Shown: positions 45,976-59,021 of the stretch, piece by piece
Layout of the letters: each line of letters starts with the position of its first letter
Numbering within the stretch: position 1 is the first letter of the stretch
Assembly: GCF_051622035.1 (NCBI RefSeq)
Contig: NC_135361.1
Span: forward strand, 8,189,001 to 8,253,000
Length of the DNA: 64,000 nucleotides
Source: Arctopsyche grandis
Taxonomy: Eukaryota > Arthropoda > Insecta > Trichoptera > Hydropsychidae
Reading direction: 5' to 3'
Position numbers and translations under genes: made by a program
The notes under the pieces: model-generated
Databases searched by the model: none
Told to the model about the DNA's origin: nothing
Seen by the model: only the letters and a program-made list of their open reading frames with translations

Positions 45976-48504
45976 ATATGTACGTGAATAAGAAATCCAT
46001 AAAAATTCGTGTAAAAGGATATTCAGATAAAATAGGAATGTCGGACTTTGTCCAACCCAACAGATAAAGAAATCATTTATATAGATCGCGATTCGATCAC
46101 ATTAGTCAGTCAGTTATCATCCGACTCATTAATCCTACGTCACCGAAGTGGGGAATGCAAGTGCCCCGATTTTTACGTTTTTCGTAATAATTATGTGGTT
46201 TTCAAAGCTAAACACGCTATATTTCTTGTATTCCAAGAATGAACTATGTATGATTTTGTATGATTTAGAAAAGGGGTACACCGTAAAAAAATACATTTCT
46301 ATGTTCCAAAGTATGATTTAAAGGCGGAAGCGATAAGTCGTGTTTTTGATTGTTCGCCTGCATATTCTTGTTGATCGATGAATCAATGCGAGAGAAAAAG
46401 ACAGCTATATTTTCGTAAGATATTGTTTTCGTCGCTTTTGACGCGTGGTTATTGAGTCATGTAGTCACCTGTTGGCCTTACATATGTGCGTTTGCATGTC
46501 GATGGTTGTCGTTATTTTTTAATACAAAAATACTCAAAAACGTACTATAGGACTAAAACTTTTTTTGTGTTGATGTATAAAATGATTAATAAGATATATA
46601 TTGAACTCATTTGTGTTGAGAAAAGCTGTATTTTGATTAAAACGCACTGGGGTGTTATTCGACCCCGGTTCGGGACAATCGTTCGATCTCGACGCTCCGT
46701 CCTTCAAAGGTTAAGCAGTCATTACCATCGACTCTGAGAGTAGTAGTCAATACATTAGCAGAATTGATCTACATAAATAGTGCAAGTTAAAGTAAAACAG
46801 TTCTGCCGGTCTCATATATATTAAAGTTCACGTTCTATTATCACGTTTTCGAATATATAAATCACAAAATAAATAAATGTAACATTTATAAGTATAAATA
46901 AATAAATCTTAGTTGGGAGTTGACGAAATCGTCATCCTCCTAATCAAGTAGTTTTTAGAAATATGTATAATGTTTAATTGGAACGTGACAACACGTACAA
47001 TGTATATAATTTTATATTTCGACGAATGGACTGGTTATATTCGAAGATTCAAAGCGAAATACATATGTAGGTACAATGTGTGTGTGTGTGTTTGCACTGA
47101 TTTTGCGTTATTGCTGTCGTAAAAGATGTTTACCAATAAAATTTACGAGTTAAAACTGGATGAAACTTTTCGCTACATACTTCTCGCCTGTTAGCCGGCT
47201 CCGATAAGTAAACTTTCTTGCTTTCTATTATACGGGTTTTTATTTATTACCTATTGCACCATTAAGCTATATCCTCGATATGAGAAATCCAATAGCTTTG
47301 GCTTGATAAACTGTTATGAACTCGAATATTACTGTTAATTTTAAAAATATAGATGACACTCAAGCGAGGTATTAAAAAGTAACACAGTGTATTATTTTTG
47401 ATGGTTCAGTACGTAATATATTTTCAGTACTTAAAATAGATAGTTTTAGTAGTAAGATATAGATGGCGTTCTATTCATATATGTATGCTTAATATTTTCA
47501 TCGCAATAATACTTGAACCATTGTTTTTATTCGATTTAGTCAAATTGTAGTTACATACATTCTAATTCTGTTTCAAATGACATTTTTATTGGTAATAATA
47601 TACATACATACACACTATGTACTCAGTAAAGTCAGTAAATTTGAATGAATAAAAAATTGAATAATATGGAATTATAATCTACATAAATTAAGTAATTTGT
47701 GAAATGGATTCCATGCGTAAAATATTTTTTTTGATATCAATAGTTTTATAATTCCCTTTCGGGTTTATAGTATAATAGCAAATGATGTAATTGTGGATTT
47801 CAGAAAATTACTCATGTAGTACAATACGCCCATTACGTATTATGATATAAATCATAAACTTTATTGAAGGTCGGAAATTATGTTGGTATGTTAAGAATAA
47901 TTTAAATATGAGCAGGGAAAATATATTATAATAGTTTGTAAATTAATTTTGCCCTTTATGCTAATTTTGTTTTATTCTGCTTTTCTCACCCACCAAAGAA
48001 TAGTTGAAAAACTGGACTGAAATAGCATAATCCGAGAGTTGTTGTTTTACATATACTTATTTGACTAATTCTCGTTAATCAGTCAAAATTTATCATAACC
48101 GAGCCAAATAAACTTCAATATACATACATAGGTGAATATTGTGTGTTTTACTTTATCTACATATGTACGTAGTAACAATAGATGAAGTTTTGTGATCATC
48201 CAAAAACTCGAACTCGAGATTTTGACTGATTCGAACTCAGAATCGATTACTGATTACGTTTTCATGATCTAGAAAAAATGTGTGTGTGTATGTGTGTGTG
48301 TGTCTGTGTATTTTGGGGATTTTTTGAACACCGTTAGTTCTATTGAACTGAAACTTAGTATTGGTTACTGAAATTTTTATCGACACGACGTAAATTTTTT
48401 TCAAATTTTTAAGTCCATCGGAAATGCTACCTCCCCTTATAGGTGTCCTCTTTTTTTTTTAAATTCAATTATCTCTCCAACCGCTAGTTAACATATTGTA
48501 CGTA
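45976..48504. other. Last-intron interval, no gene seen
   Basis: About 2.5 kb. A short GT repeat is at 47079-47091 and another near 48271-48302. A block at 48190-48440 (ACTCGAGATTTTGACTGATT, TTTTGGGGATTTTTTGAACA, ACCTCCCCTTATAGGTG) resembles 57270-57440, so an interspersed repeat related to the CCGGAAGT family is likely. No gene evidence. Confidence 0.4.
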
Positions 48505-48815
48505 ATTCAAATTCAAATATTTGTGACAGCGGGTAGGACGATTTTTGCACAATTTGATGGAGCTGAGGCATCTTTCCTGCTGTCACAAATCTTCTGTGAT
48601 TATTGTGTGTATAATTTATAAAAATTATGTACAAAATCTAAATCCATAGACGTCTCAATGGATTAATTCTGTGATTAATTAATTAATTGTTATTTCGTGG
48701 TCTTCAGCTTCTGGAAATACAGTGATTTATGTAATAATAAAATGCTGCATTGTTTATAATTCATTGTCCAGGAAGGAGCATTGGGGTCTTCCTGTCAAGC
48801 CTTCCTGGTATATAT
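48505..48815 (+). repeat. SINE copy (plus), 5'-truncated
   Basis: Starts in the body (ATTTGTGACAGCGGGTAGGA), then TGTACAAAATCTAAATCCAT, AGCTTCTGGAAATACAGTG and the tail CCAGGAAGGAGCATTGGGGT to GCCTTCCTGG (48769-48811). Confidence 0.85.
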
Positions 48816-48834
48816 CTATAATATACAAATATAT

Positions 48835-49250
48835 AGCCAGCAGCATAGCTCGGTCGTTAAGCTTCAGCTTAGCGTCGAGCGTTCGATCCCAGGTCCGGGC
48901 CTCAAATGAAAATGAATTTTTCAGAGTATGCTGTTGGTTAGACCTGGATTTGTGCCTTCAGGTTGATGGTTTCCTATCAGAGTTTGCCAATTTTCTCTGA
49001 TTTCATTGTTGAAACGGTTCCCGGAAAAAAAATAGCTAAAATCTCCCCTATACGATATGTCACCTATAATTTGTTTTTAATTAATGTGCAATAAATAAGT
49101 TTGTGTACAAATTGATAGATGTCTCATTGATTTGCGAGTTTTTCAGTGTCTCGAAATTCAGTGATTTATATAAAAATGCTGCATTGTAATTGTAATTTGT
49201 AATTGGCCAGGAAGGCGAATTGCGGTATACCTGTAAGGCCTTCCTGGTAT
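48835..49250 (+). repeat. SINE copy (plus), full length, tail split by a foldback element
   Basis: Head AGCCAGCAGCATAGCTCGGT with CGTTCGATCCCAGG, body TTTCCTATCAGAGTTTGCCA and GTTGAAACGGTTCCC, tail CCAGGAAGGCGAATTGCGGT to GGCCTTCCTGGTAT. The tail continues at 49644 after the inserted element, ending in AAATAAATAAATAAATAAAC. Confidence 0.9.
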
Positions 49251-49643
49251 CGGTCTCCGTGATGAGACAGAATGTTAAATTACAGAAAACGCAAATATCG
49301 GAAGGCAAAGATCGAAAATTGAAAGATATTAAGTCGAAAGATCAAAAAAAAAAGGTGCATGGTAAATGGTACATACTCACTTAATTTTCGCGAGCAGGAT
49401 ACAACAGGAACAAGAGGAACAGGCTTTTCCTTCCGTATTAATGTGCGGGCGCAGAATACGGGAGGAAAAGCATATTCCTCTTGTTCCTGTTGTATCCTGC
49501 TCGCGCAAATTAAGTGAGTATGTACCGTTTACAATGCATCATTTTTTTTTGATCTTTCGACTTAAGATCTTTCGATTTTCGATCTTTGCCTTCCGATATT
49601 TGTGTTTTCTGTAATTTAACATTCTGTCTCGTCACGTAGACTC
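49251..49643. mobile_element. Foldback element with long TIRs and 9-bp target duplication (copy 2)
   Basis: Same family as 31245-31573, with longer centre arms (GAGCAGGATACAACAGGAAC and its reverse complement). It interrupts a SINE tail exactly, with TCCTGGTAT at 49242-49250 and again at 49644-49652, a perfect 9-bp duplication of SINE sequence. This gives a firm insertion boundary and shows that it is younger than that SINE. Confidence 0.88.
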
Positions 49644-49658
49644 TCCTGGTATATATGT

Positions 49659-49689
<31 letters not shown>

Positions 49690-49690
49690 G

Positions 49691-50540
49691 AATCATTGAA
49701 GCATTGTGTTCGTTAGAAAATTCAACTCGAAGATTTTGACGGTTTTTTTTATCATTGGTGTGAGCTGCCAATATTGCGACTCTAGGAGCAAATAAGTCAT
49801 TGTCGAACCGTAACTTTTATAGCTGCAGCTCCACCACTACTGCGAATTCTTAGTGAAGGTTTTCACGAATAGCGAAGCTCCACGTCAAAATGCGACTTTG
49901 AATGATATCAACCCATTATATACAGCTCTCATTGGGAGCAGGTGCACTTCTCGGCTGAAAGCTTCCAGTCGTTTTTCCGAGCAATAAAAAAATGCGACCA
50001 ATAAACAGCGGATGCGGCTTAAAGCGGCTAGTCAACGAGCCCGAGGCTTGACAGGACAATGAATGTTCCCCGATAAAGGGGCGTCCTTGCCATGGACGTG
50101 ATCGGTACATCTCTCACCTTCTACCTAGATCCTCAACCCTCGGTACTCCCCCCCCCACCCCCCAGCTTCTACCATCCCTCCGAGCCTGCGAGAGGAAGAG
50201 ATAAGGGGCGAGCGTCTCACCAGGAAAGGATCATTACGGCGCGGGAGATAAACGCGGCGATCCACGAAGAGACCTATTATACCCACTTTTCTTTCGGTTT
50301 ACCGGGAAAACAAAGGGGCTGCCCTTATCCGATCGCGGTTAACCGTTAATTTTCGACGTGCTTTTTCAGCTGCCGCGCCATAAACATACCTATGTGAAAA
50401 CGTGGCCGTTAATTTTTCAGCAGAACGACATCGAATCGATCAAACAACTCTGCATACACGTCCATACATACACATATAAACCAAAATATAAATTGGATCT
50501 AGTTTGCTCAGTAGAACAAACCTACGGCAGTTATCATTAT
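49691..50540. other. GC-richer interval, no gene recognised
   Basis: Between 49780 and 50350 the DNA is notably less AT-rich and looks unique. Open frames of 64-85 codons on both strands have no recognisable domain (one carries a proline run coded by CCCCCCCCACCCCCC). Candidate regulatory or unknown exon sequence. Confidence 0.3.
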
Positions 50541-50545
50541 AGTAT

Positions 50546-51312
50546 TACTAGTGTTATACCCGATGAATCATCGCATGTGTTGCATCGCATCGCAAAATTC
50601 GGATGTGACCAACCCATGACTTTATCTATGTATTTGAGGGATATTATGAGGTCACAAAACCAAAATTATATATTGAACCGTACAACCACATTTACACATA
50701 CCGGCTGCATTATGAAATACTAATAGCTATGACAGCATTTTCGATACAAATTGAGCGCAAGTGTATGGAAACTTGCACAAGACAAAAGTTCGACTTCCGG
50801 TTGACGGATTTTGTTCGATTTTTTTTTATTACTTAAAATCACTATCAGTAGTATACAAAATAAATATCAAGAAGATTCAAATAATTTAAAAGGTCAAAAT
50901 AAAATAATAAAATATTGTTTTAAAAAAAATACTATTTCCGGTTTACAAATTCTCACCAAAACCTTATCAGCTCTAAGATAGTACAAAAGGAATACAAATA
51001 TAAAGTTTCAGATTGATATGTTCAGGGGTGTGGATAGAGTAGTGGCGACAACATTTTTGACCTCTCTAAGAGGTTTATAAAATTTAATATTTTTTTTTAT
51101 ATTAAAATGCCATGATAAAGTCATGGGTTGGTCACATCCGATTTTTTTCATTTGTTATTGTATTCGTATATACGTTTTGGCAGTGAGTTAGCTGTGACGT
51201 ACATGTGTATGTATGTATGTCGAATCGAAACGACAATTATAGTACCGCGAGCGTTATCTCAGACATACAGACAGACAGAAAGACACACAGACAGAATAGC
51301 GATATTATATAT
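50546..51312 (+). mobile_element. Interspersed repeat with ACTAGTG start and ACAGACAGACAG tail
   Basis: Starts ACTAGTGTTATACCCGATGA with ATCATCGCATGTG, like 22793; ends ACAGACAGACAGAAAGACAC, then AATAGCGATATTATATATAT. The interior carries TTCCGGTT(T/G)AC motifs in the reverse sense of CCGGAAGT and a GGGGTGTGGATAGAGTAGTG block whose inverted match is near 56765-56785. Probably the 3' part of a retroposon. Confidence 0.5.
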
Positions 51313-51329
51313 ATGATACATACATATAC

Positions 51330-51372
51330 TTCAACCATAGGCGCCATGACAGGTTGCCCCAAGACGCCACCT
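51330..51372 (-). repeat. Variant tail stem-loop fragment
   Basis: ATAGGCGCCATGACAGGTTG then CCCCAAGACGCCACCTA. The loop agrees with the SINE/LINE family (ACAGGTTGCCCCAA) and the stem is another sequence, with a short bulge. Confidence 0.5.
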
Positions 51373-51513
51373 ACCTACATATGTTCAAAATTTGTACTAA
51401 ACATTACAATACAATGTAATAGCGTCATCTATGGACAAATTGGTACAATCAACAATCAAAAAATTCGATATACGACATATTTGCAAGAAACAGATTTTAA
51501 ATCTATGTATATA

Positions 51514-51815
51514 ACCAGCAGCATGGACTAGTGGTTAGCATGTAATGATTTCGAACAGAGTGGTCTCGGGTTTGAGTCCCACTAGTAGCGACTGGCCAAC
51601 CTTGTTTTCTGACTCCAGGTCGATCCTTTACCATTAGAGTTTTTCTGATTTTCATTGAAGCGGTTCCTGTAAAATTTGCATCCCCTTCTCTCTCTCGCAA
51701 ATCTTGAGCCATTCAGGATCTTGAGGTTCGCTGGGTTGTATAAAAATGCTGCAAAAATTACTCCATAGATGTCTCTGTAGATGATCGTATAAAATTCGCA
51801 TTATATAAATGCTTG
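51514..51815 (+). repeat. SINE copy (plus), third head variant, tail missing
   Basis: Head CCAGCAGCATGGACTAGTGG with GGGTTTGAGTCCCACTAG, body GACTCCAGGTCGATCCTTTA and GAAGCGGTTCCTGTAAAATT, end ATAAAAATGCTGCAAAAATT. The tail stem-loop is absent. Confidence 0.75.
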
Positions 51816-52989
51816 TATTGATCGTATATTGGTAAACAATGGTTTAACTAGTGAACTTCGTTTAAATAGATATATTTATTTTACAATTTAGCTATAGCGA
51901 CATGCTACAGTACTAACCACGATGGACTTTAGATTTCATACCAAAAGTAGAACTTGATCATTGATATATACTGATAACATTTCAGTACAAACACTATACA
52001 CAAGAAAATAATACTTTTCTTTTTGTATAAAATGCATTATATATGTGATTAAAACTATGGGGATTTTCATTCATGTAATTTCTCAAAGATCAAGCATACT
52101 TGAATATACTATTGATGCACATATATTTTCTTGAACGCCGTTGATATGGTTTCATATACATTTTCCTCCTATCCAATAAATCATTTTTCCATTCTTCCGT
52201 CTCATTTTTCTTTAGTATTCGTTGCCAATATTAATTTAGGTATTTTATACTTTGAAAATGAAAAAATATGGACAAACTCTGTCAATTTTTATTGTCGAAA
52301 TTTAAATGCGTAATAAATAAAGAAACGCATTCCACATAGACGTAAAGGCTTTGCGAGCGAGGGAAGCTAAACTTTTTCAATTTTGCACGCGAACAATAAT
52401 TCATAATAATATATACAAGTTTAGACAGCGTTTAGTGGTAACTAAGTCGGTCGCGTTATATCATATGCGCGCGTAAAAATTTATTACCATATAAATAGTT
52501 CGAAAACAGCTTTGAACGTCAGGTAGGAGATTTACGGGGTTTTTCCCGCCAAGAAAACAAATAAAAAAACATTTCTCTTCGTTGTGTGAGCGAAAGATTG
52601 AAATTCGATATAAGAAATTCCTATGCCGCTCTGGCAAGTTCGCAGGCGGGGAGAGAAAAAAAAAATGGAAAAATCACGTACACGTACGTACGTGGCCGAA
52701 GGATAAAAGTTAGCACCGTGTCTGGAAAAAGCCCACAAGTAGGATCGTACAGTTGAAAATAGCAGAAAGGAAAAAAAAAACGTAACGCGGTCAATACGCA
52801 ATTCTTCCGTATATTCATCCTAGCACATTTCATGTGTTGATTTTATAAATAGTTGGTATTAAAATGCACATTCTATCACATTCACCCCCCACTTAACCCG
52901 CAATGGCCATTTCGTTTCAGTTTCGCATTGCATTTTGGTCAAGAAATACAACATTGTTCTTGCCTATAGTGGTCGGTAGAATTCGACTA

Positions 52990-53105
52990 TTATTACTATA
53001 AGTAGGATAGTCACAGTGCTATCCATTGTTCCATTGTTGTAAATCTTTTGTAAAAAAGGTTCGGCAAACCTTTAACAATGCATTTACAACCTTTGAACAA
53101 TAGGT
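52990..53105. repeat. Foldback-family fragment
   Basis: AAAAAAGGTTCGGCAAACCT and TTTAACAATGCATTTACAAC are shared with 13240-13310 and 9541-9600. It adjoins the Tigger-like remnant and may have replaced its left end. Confidence 0.6.
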
Positions 53106-53109
53106 ATGA

Positions 53110-54438
53110 GCTTTTTGCAAAATGTGTCTAATTTTGTTTGAACAGTATCCTGTTTTTTTTTCTATATATTTCTTGGTAGCATGCGAGACTTTCTTGAATC
53201 CTGCGGTTCACATTTGAAAATATTTCACTGTCTGGGTCCATAATTTCAAACTTTTGTATTCCTTGATTAATTAAATTAAAAGCAGCAGCCATTTCTTTCA
53301 ATACAATTTTTTCAGCGGTTCCGCAGATGTGATTGATTCATTTTCATCAATATCCTCTTCTACAACCATTTGAGTTACAAGATCTAATAATTCTGTATTG
53401 GTTAGATCTTCTGAATCATTTTCAAGAAGTTGGTCGATGTCTTCGTTATCTACGTCAAATTGTAGACGTTCACTAAATTGTACGATTAGGTTAGTAATAT
53501 CCTCGACATTTTTTTCTTTTTCGTATATGCAAAGAGAAACGGGTTCAAATCGATTGGTGAGTTTTTTCCATATTCCGTACATATGTACATGCTGAAGAAA
53601 CTTCTTAAGCCGTTAAAGGGTTAAAGGGTCCATCCTTTATCTATATTTCTTATAGCATGAAGGATATTATAATTTTTCCAAAATTCTTGAAAAGTTTTTC
53701 ATTCTTCTATTGCTTCAATACCTTGCGCAAATGTAATTTTTAAATAATGAGCTTTAAGAGACGCAATGGAATTCGCTTTTCAATCTTGTCATCGATCCAA
53801 ATCACTAGTAATTTTTCCATTTGTTGAATGGGTCCGAGCCTTTTTTATTTATTATTTTAGATTTGATTGACAAGGACCCTTTAACTTAGGCTTTACGATT
53901 TTTTTCTTTATCTTTTTAAATAGTGGAGACCGTTGAATGTGACAATTTCAAATTATTTGCCAAGTCCATCACTTTTTTACCACTATCATATTGTTTTATC
54001 ATTTCTAAGTCTATCACCTTTCTCTTTTTTTTACAAGAGTTTCTTTATCAGGCATTATCCCGTTCCTTTATCACGCATTATAAATGTTCTTATAAATAAA
54101 AAATTGAGCACTAATCAACGCGAAATTGAGAAAATAAAAATCCTAAAACAATAACGAACAGTTATGTATATATATAAACAGTAACGACCGTATGAGTTTG
54201 TTACCGTCGTGCGACTGGCGACGAATCCCAAAAGAATGAGTCATAACTTAATTTTTAAAACTACTGCGATGTTTCGTTGCTTCCGAAAGAGAATTCCCCG
54301 TTTTCATAACTCACATCCGCCTGAGATTTATCAATACATTTTTGAAAAATAATTAATTAATAAAAAATATATTATTTTTTTTCAGTCGTAAGTGCGAACC
54401 GTCGTAAGTCGAACCGTCGTAAGTCGAGGACTACCTGT
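53110..54438 (-). pseudogene. pogo/Tigger-like transposase remnant
   Basis: Read on the minus strand: ASLKAHYLKITFAQGIEAIE, a stop, then KTFQEFWKNYNILHAIRNI (53640-53760); the open part 53298-53582 with NVEDITNLIVQFSERLQFDV and DIDQLLENDSEDLTNTELLD; then after a frame change TAEKIVLKEMAAAFNLINQG and FSNVNRRIQESLACYQEIYR. This order is the C-terminal part of Tigger-type transposases (DDE superfamily, pogo group). The right terminus ACAGGTAGTCCTCGACTTAC (reverse of 54419-54438, next to TA) fits pogo-type ends. The N-terminal DNA-binding domain is missing or decayed. Confidence 0.83.
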
Positions 54439-54470
54439 ATTTATATATTGAGTGAATACGACAATAAATA

Positions 54471-54474
<4 letters not shown>

Positions 54475-54524
<50 letters not shown>
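54475..54524. repeat. (TA)n microsatellite left of a SINE
   Basis: About 25 TA units, separated from the SINE at 54565-54986 by TTTTTATTTT-rich tail sequence. Confidence 0.95.
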
Positions 54525-54529
<5 letters not shown>

Positions 54530-54564
54530 TTTTATTTTTTTTATTTTATTATTTTTATTATTTT

Positions 54565-55111
<547 letters not shown>

Positions 55112-55119
55112 AGTGAATG

Positions 55120-56390
55120 CGACAGCTAGACTCTTTTCGTGGGTGTAAAAATGAGGTGATTTTATAGATGTTTTGTGGCTCCTAGCTCATATAAAAAATA
55201 ACTAATCAAAAAAATAAAAAGATAGAAACCTATGATAGATGCCTGGTTTTAGAAATGGTGGATATCCATAGGATATTAAAAAATAATTTCTCTAGTTCCA
55301 TAATTAAGGAAGGGAGAAGTGTAATACGTTTGTATGGACAAGACGCTGGTGTCCAGCCCTCTTACCCTCTTACCCTTCAACTGGAAGTGGCAGCTTATTA
55401 TTTCAATAGTTTTTTCAAGAAAAAAATCTTGGGCTTCTATGGATATCGTTTAGCACCTACACATGTATGTATATATGTATGTAGGTATCTCTCGCAGAGT
55501 ATTTTTTAAGAGATTACAGTGACAGATGCTGGAATGATATAGGTTCCGTATTTGCATGCCCTAGCCGCGTCTGGATAGTGACCTTCTGATGTGTTCACCC
55601 GGTCAGCCCCCTACGGTTTTTTACAGCTGAATTCCCTCACGCGTCGGACTCCTTTAGTTCATGCATTCAGCCTTTTACGTAATAAGATGAGGCTTTTAAC
55701 GATATTAGATGCGCAGCAGCACGTCTATAGAATATATGTATGCATTATAAAGTTATGAATTGGAAGTAGTTGACGAAATTACTTCCACCACTTTCGACGA
55801 GCGTTAACTTCAATGTCGCCGGGAAAATTTAGAGCTACGAATTGCGGCGGTGCTTATGCGTGGTAGTTGTTGTGTTTTGATTTGATTACGGACGAGAGCG
55901 AAATTCACGTCTGAAATGATGCTGAAGTTTCGGCAAATCGGAGGCTTTTATGCCATGACAACATCAAGTTTCGCCGAACAAACTTAGCGCCGTTAAGAGT
56001 TTGAAGTGGAAAACTCGACCATTACAGTTCAAGTCGTGTGGCCCCGAGTTTATACCCGAGGAGACTCTCCCCCCAACCCGTTGCTGGAGCTGAATTTGAT
56101 GCAAAGTGGTATCGATTGCCGTCGAAACCAATTCCATAACTGAAACCCGGAAAATATCCGCCGGGAAAATAGAGCAGCACATTAATATAACTATGTATAA
56201 TATCATAATACAGACGCGACTTGTGTGCACCGAATACGAGACGGGAAAATACATTTTATATGCTATCGAATACAGAGTGGTTCGATTATGCTGAGAATTT
56301 CGAAATGACGTTTTGTCTGAAAAATAGTTTTACGAGGATAAAATATGCATAATTGAGTTAAAGCTTAGTTGAAAATTTGTATGTGAATTT
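55120..56390. other. Last-intron interval, no gene recognised
   Basis: The part 55770-56260 is GC-richer and looks unique. The open frames at 55964-56254 (minus) and 56106-56294 (plus) overlap and have no domain. A regulatory block is possible. Confidence 0.35.
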
Positions 56391-56399
56391 TAGGTGGAA

Positions 56400-57100
56400 A
56401 ATAACGGTTTAGGGCAAAAATCTGAACCGGAAGTAGTACTTTTACTCTAGAGAATCGAGGTTTTTTATGTTTTTATAAGAAACCTTTTAGTTTATTGAAC
56501 TGAAATTTCATGTCTAGAAGTTTAAGCGTAATATCAAGGTATTTATAAAATTTGGTAAGCATCCCTCAGCCGAAAGTGGCAGTCTACTCTTGTTCGATTT
56601 CTCTTCCACTATTTTTGTTGACCCCTTAAACATGCGTGTTCTTCACGAAAAAATTCAAGTAAAATTCTTGTATCAATATGATGAAAATAAATAAAAAATA
56701 ACTAAATTTAATAAACCGGAAGTACGATTTTTTCATCTTAGAAAGGTCAAAAATGTTGTCGCCTGGATTCTGTCCACACCCCTAAACGTATTAAGCTGAA
56801 AATTTATATTTGTATTTTTTATGTACTAACTTAGAGCTTCTAAGGTTTTGGACAGAATTCGTAAACCGGAAGTAATATTTTTTTTAAAAACAATATTTCA
56901 TTATTTTATTTCGACCTTTTAAATTATTTTAATCATCTTGATATTTTTGTGTATAATTAAGATAGTGATTTTAAGTAAAAATAAAAAAAAATCACTAAAT
57001 TTAATGAACCGGAAGTGGGATTTTTTCCTTTTAGAAAGGTCAAAAATGTTATATTCCTCAAATACATAGATAAAGTCTTGGGTTGGTCAAACTCGAATTT
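56400..57100 (-). repeat. Interspersed repeat with CCGGAAGT units
   Basis: AACCGGAAGT-type motifs occur four times (about 56424, 56714, 56864, 57007), each followed by an AT-rich T-run and often by TTTAGAAAGGTCAAAAATGTT. The region resembles 50760-51110 in reverse orientation (CCACACCCCTAAAC versus its complement). Internal tandem duplication of about 290 bp is likely. Confidence 0.6.
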
Positions 57101-57499
57101 TTTTAAATTTTACACAGATTTTGTCAGTTGATTTATCAGATTAGTCAATTATAAATTGTACAATATGTAGCTATTTATTTTGATTACTGAAAGTGTGTCT
57201 ACCTGAAAGGAATGTTTTTAACTTTGTACTTTACATATCTATGAACGTAATATCGCAAGATAATTTATGAAAAAATTAGACTTTGAGATTTTGACATATT
57301 TTGAACTCAGCATCGATAACTGATCACGTTTTCATGATTTAAAACAGTATGTAAATGTGTGTTATTATGTTTTTCTGTGTTTTTTGGGGAGAATTTGAAC
57401 ACTGTTTATTTTATTATGCTGAAACTTTTTATTGGCCTGTAAAGTTGAAAGTTTTTTAAATTTACCAACTATATTCTTTAGCTACTTACTATTTATTTT

Positions 57500-57860
57500 A
57501 TTATAACTGATAACATTTTTTATCCTACTAAATTCGAGTATGTCAATGATTTTTGTTGGCTTTCTCTCGTTTAAGAGATATGAAGATACGTTTGAAAACA
57601 AATTTTTAAATTCCCAGGTAATTTATTATACGTATTTTAAAGCAATTAAAAATCACAATTAATAAAAAAACCATCTTACTATTGATTCTAGTACTCAATT
57701 TTGGCACAGCAATACTAAGTAGATTTTGAATTAAAGATTGCAAAATTCAAAATCAGTACAAATTGCACATATTTTTGAAGGCTAATATCTCTTAAACGAG
57801 AGTAAGAGATATTACCTCCACTCCGGTAGGAAGAAAACGCAATTTTTTGTTGCTCAATAT
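57500..57860. mobile_element. Third relative of the 2312-3290 element family
   Basis: TTTAAAGCAATTAAAAATCA, TATTGATTCTAGTACTCA and AATTTTTTGTTGCTCA match the right arm of 2312-3290. TTTTTGTTGGCTTTCTCTCG resembles the left arm of 11114-11434. Termini are decayed. Confidence 0.55.
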
Positions 57861-58149
57861 AATTATATACATATGTACATATAATGGAAAATGTTTCCTT
57901 TAGTACACATTTCGCATGTATCAAATACGATTCAAACTAAAATAGAAGCCGAACAAAACTATTGACACAAACTATCAAATGTTATTTAATATTAATATAC
58001 CACATTTATATTACGAAACAATTCATCGACTCAACGCGTAAAAAAAATTCTAAAGGACCCGTTCTCCAACTGAAAATTCCAACTACATACATATGTGTTA
58101 AAATTCCAACATTTACTCAGTTCTGTACTGTCGAGGAAAATTAATTTGA

Positions 58150-58560
58150 CACATAACTAAACAACCCGCCACGCCACGTTTCGAATTAATAGACCAAATG
58201 GAAAAACAGATGTAAGCAATGTGGAGGGGGAAACCTTCGGAAAATTTCGCACCATTTGGACCCATCAAAAGAAAAACCGTTCTCGAGGACAGGCCTGGCT
58301 CGACCGTGTGCGGATAAACTTACAGCTGCAAAAAAGGGAGCCAAGTCCGTAGATACTAGAGTTGTCTCCGCCGCGGGGTAAGAAGCCCTTAATTGAAATG
58401 GACTCTGATCTGAGAGAGAGGAAATGGCAGGGCAGGAACTGGGGAGGAGAGGGCGCTTGTGGTTCGTCGACAAATTGTGGGGGATTTCTCTGGTCGGAAG
58501 TTTCTTGATCTTATCATCGTCGTCGAGGATATCCAATTCGGAGCTTATTTATATACATAC
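58150..58560. other. GC-richer block, no gene recognised
   Basis: Balanced base composition and a minus open frame of 116 codons (58186-58536), without a domain or splice signals that I trust. It may be conserved non-coding DNA. Confidence 0.3.
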
Positions 58561-59021
58561 ATAGTTATACCTATATATATATATATATATGGAATATATT
58601 ATACATATATACTACAGTGTTTCAATTTAATGCTCTCTCACGCGTTGTCGGGGGTGAGGAAAGCGGGTGTTTGGGGGTGGTTTTCAGAACTACACTAAAC
58701 TCAAACATTAATAATCCATGTGAATGTTCGCAATTTATCTATTCTAATAAGCGTGAATTTATACATTTATACATTTGGATGAAAACAGGTACCGACATGA
58801 AATGTCAGACTTGAAAGGTATTGAAATTTAATAATTTAAATGCACACTACGAAGGCAAAATTTCAATATGCGAAATCAAAATACATATGTACACCCCAGA
58901 TACGAAATATGTCAATTTAAAAAAAAAAAACCACCTTCGCGACTGTGGATGTGGCTCGAGACGACATAGCCAGCAAAATAGGTCAACTTCTAATGAAAAA
59001 AATATATATTCTGAGTCTTAT

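Noticed and set aside
58186..58536. 116-codon minus open frame
   Set aside because: No domain, no credible splice sites and low-complexity leader. Likely chance in balanced-composition DNA.
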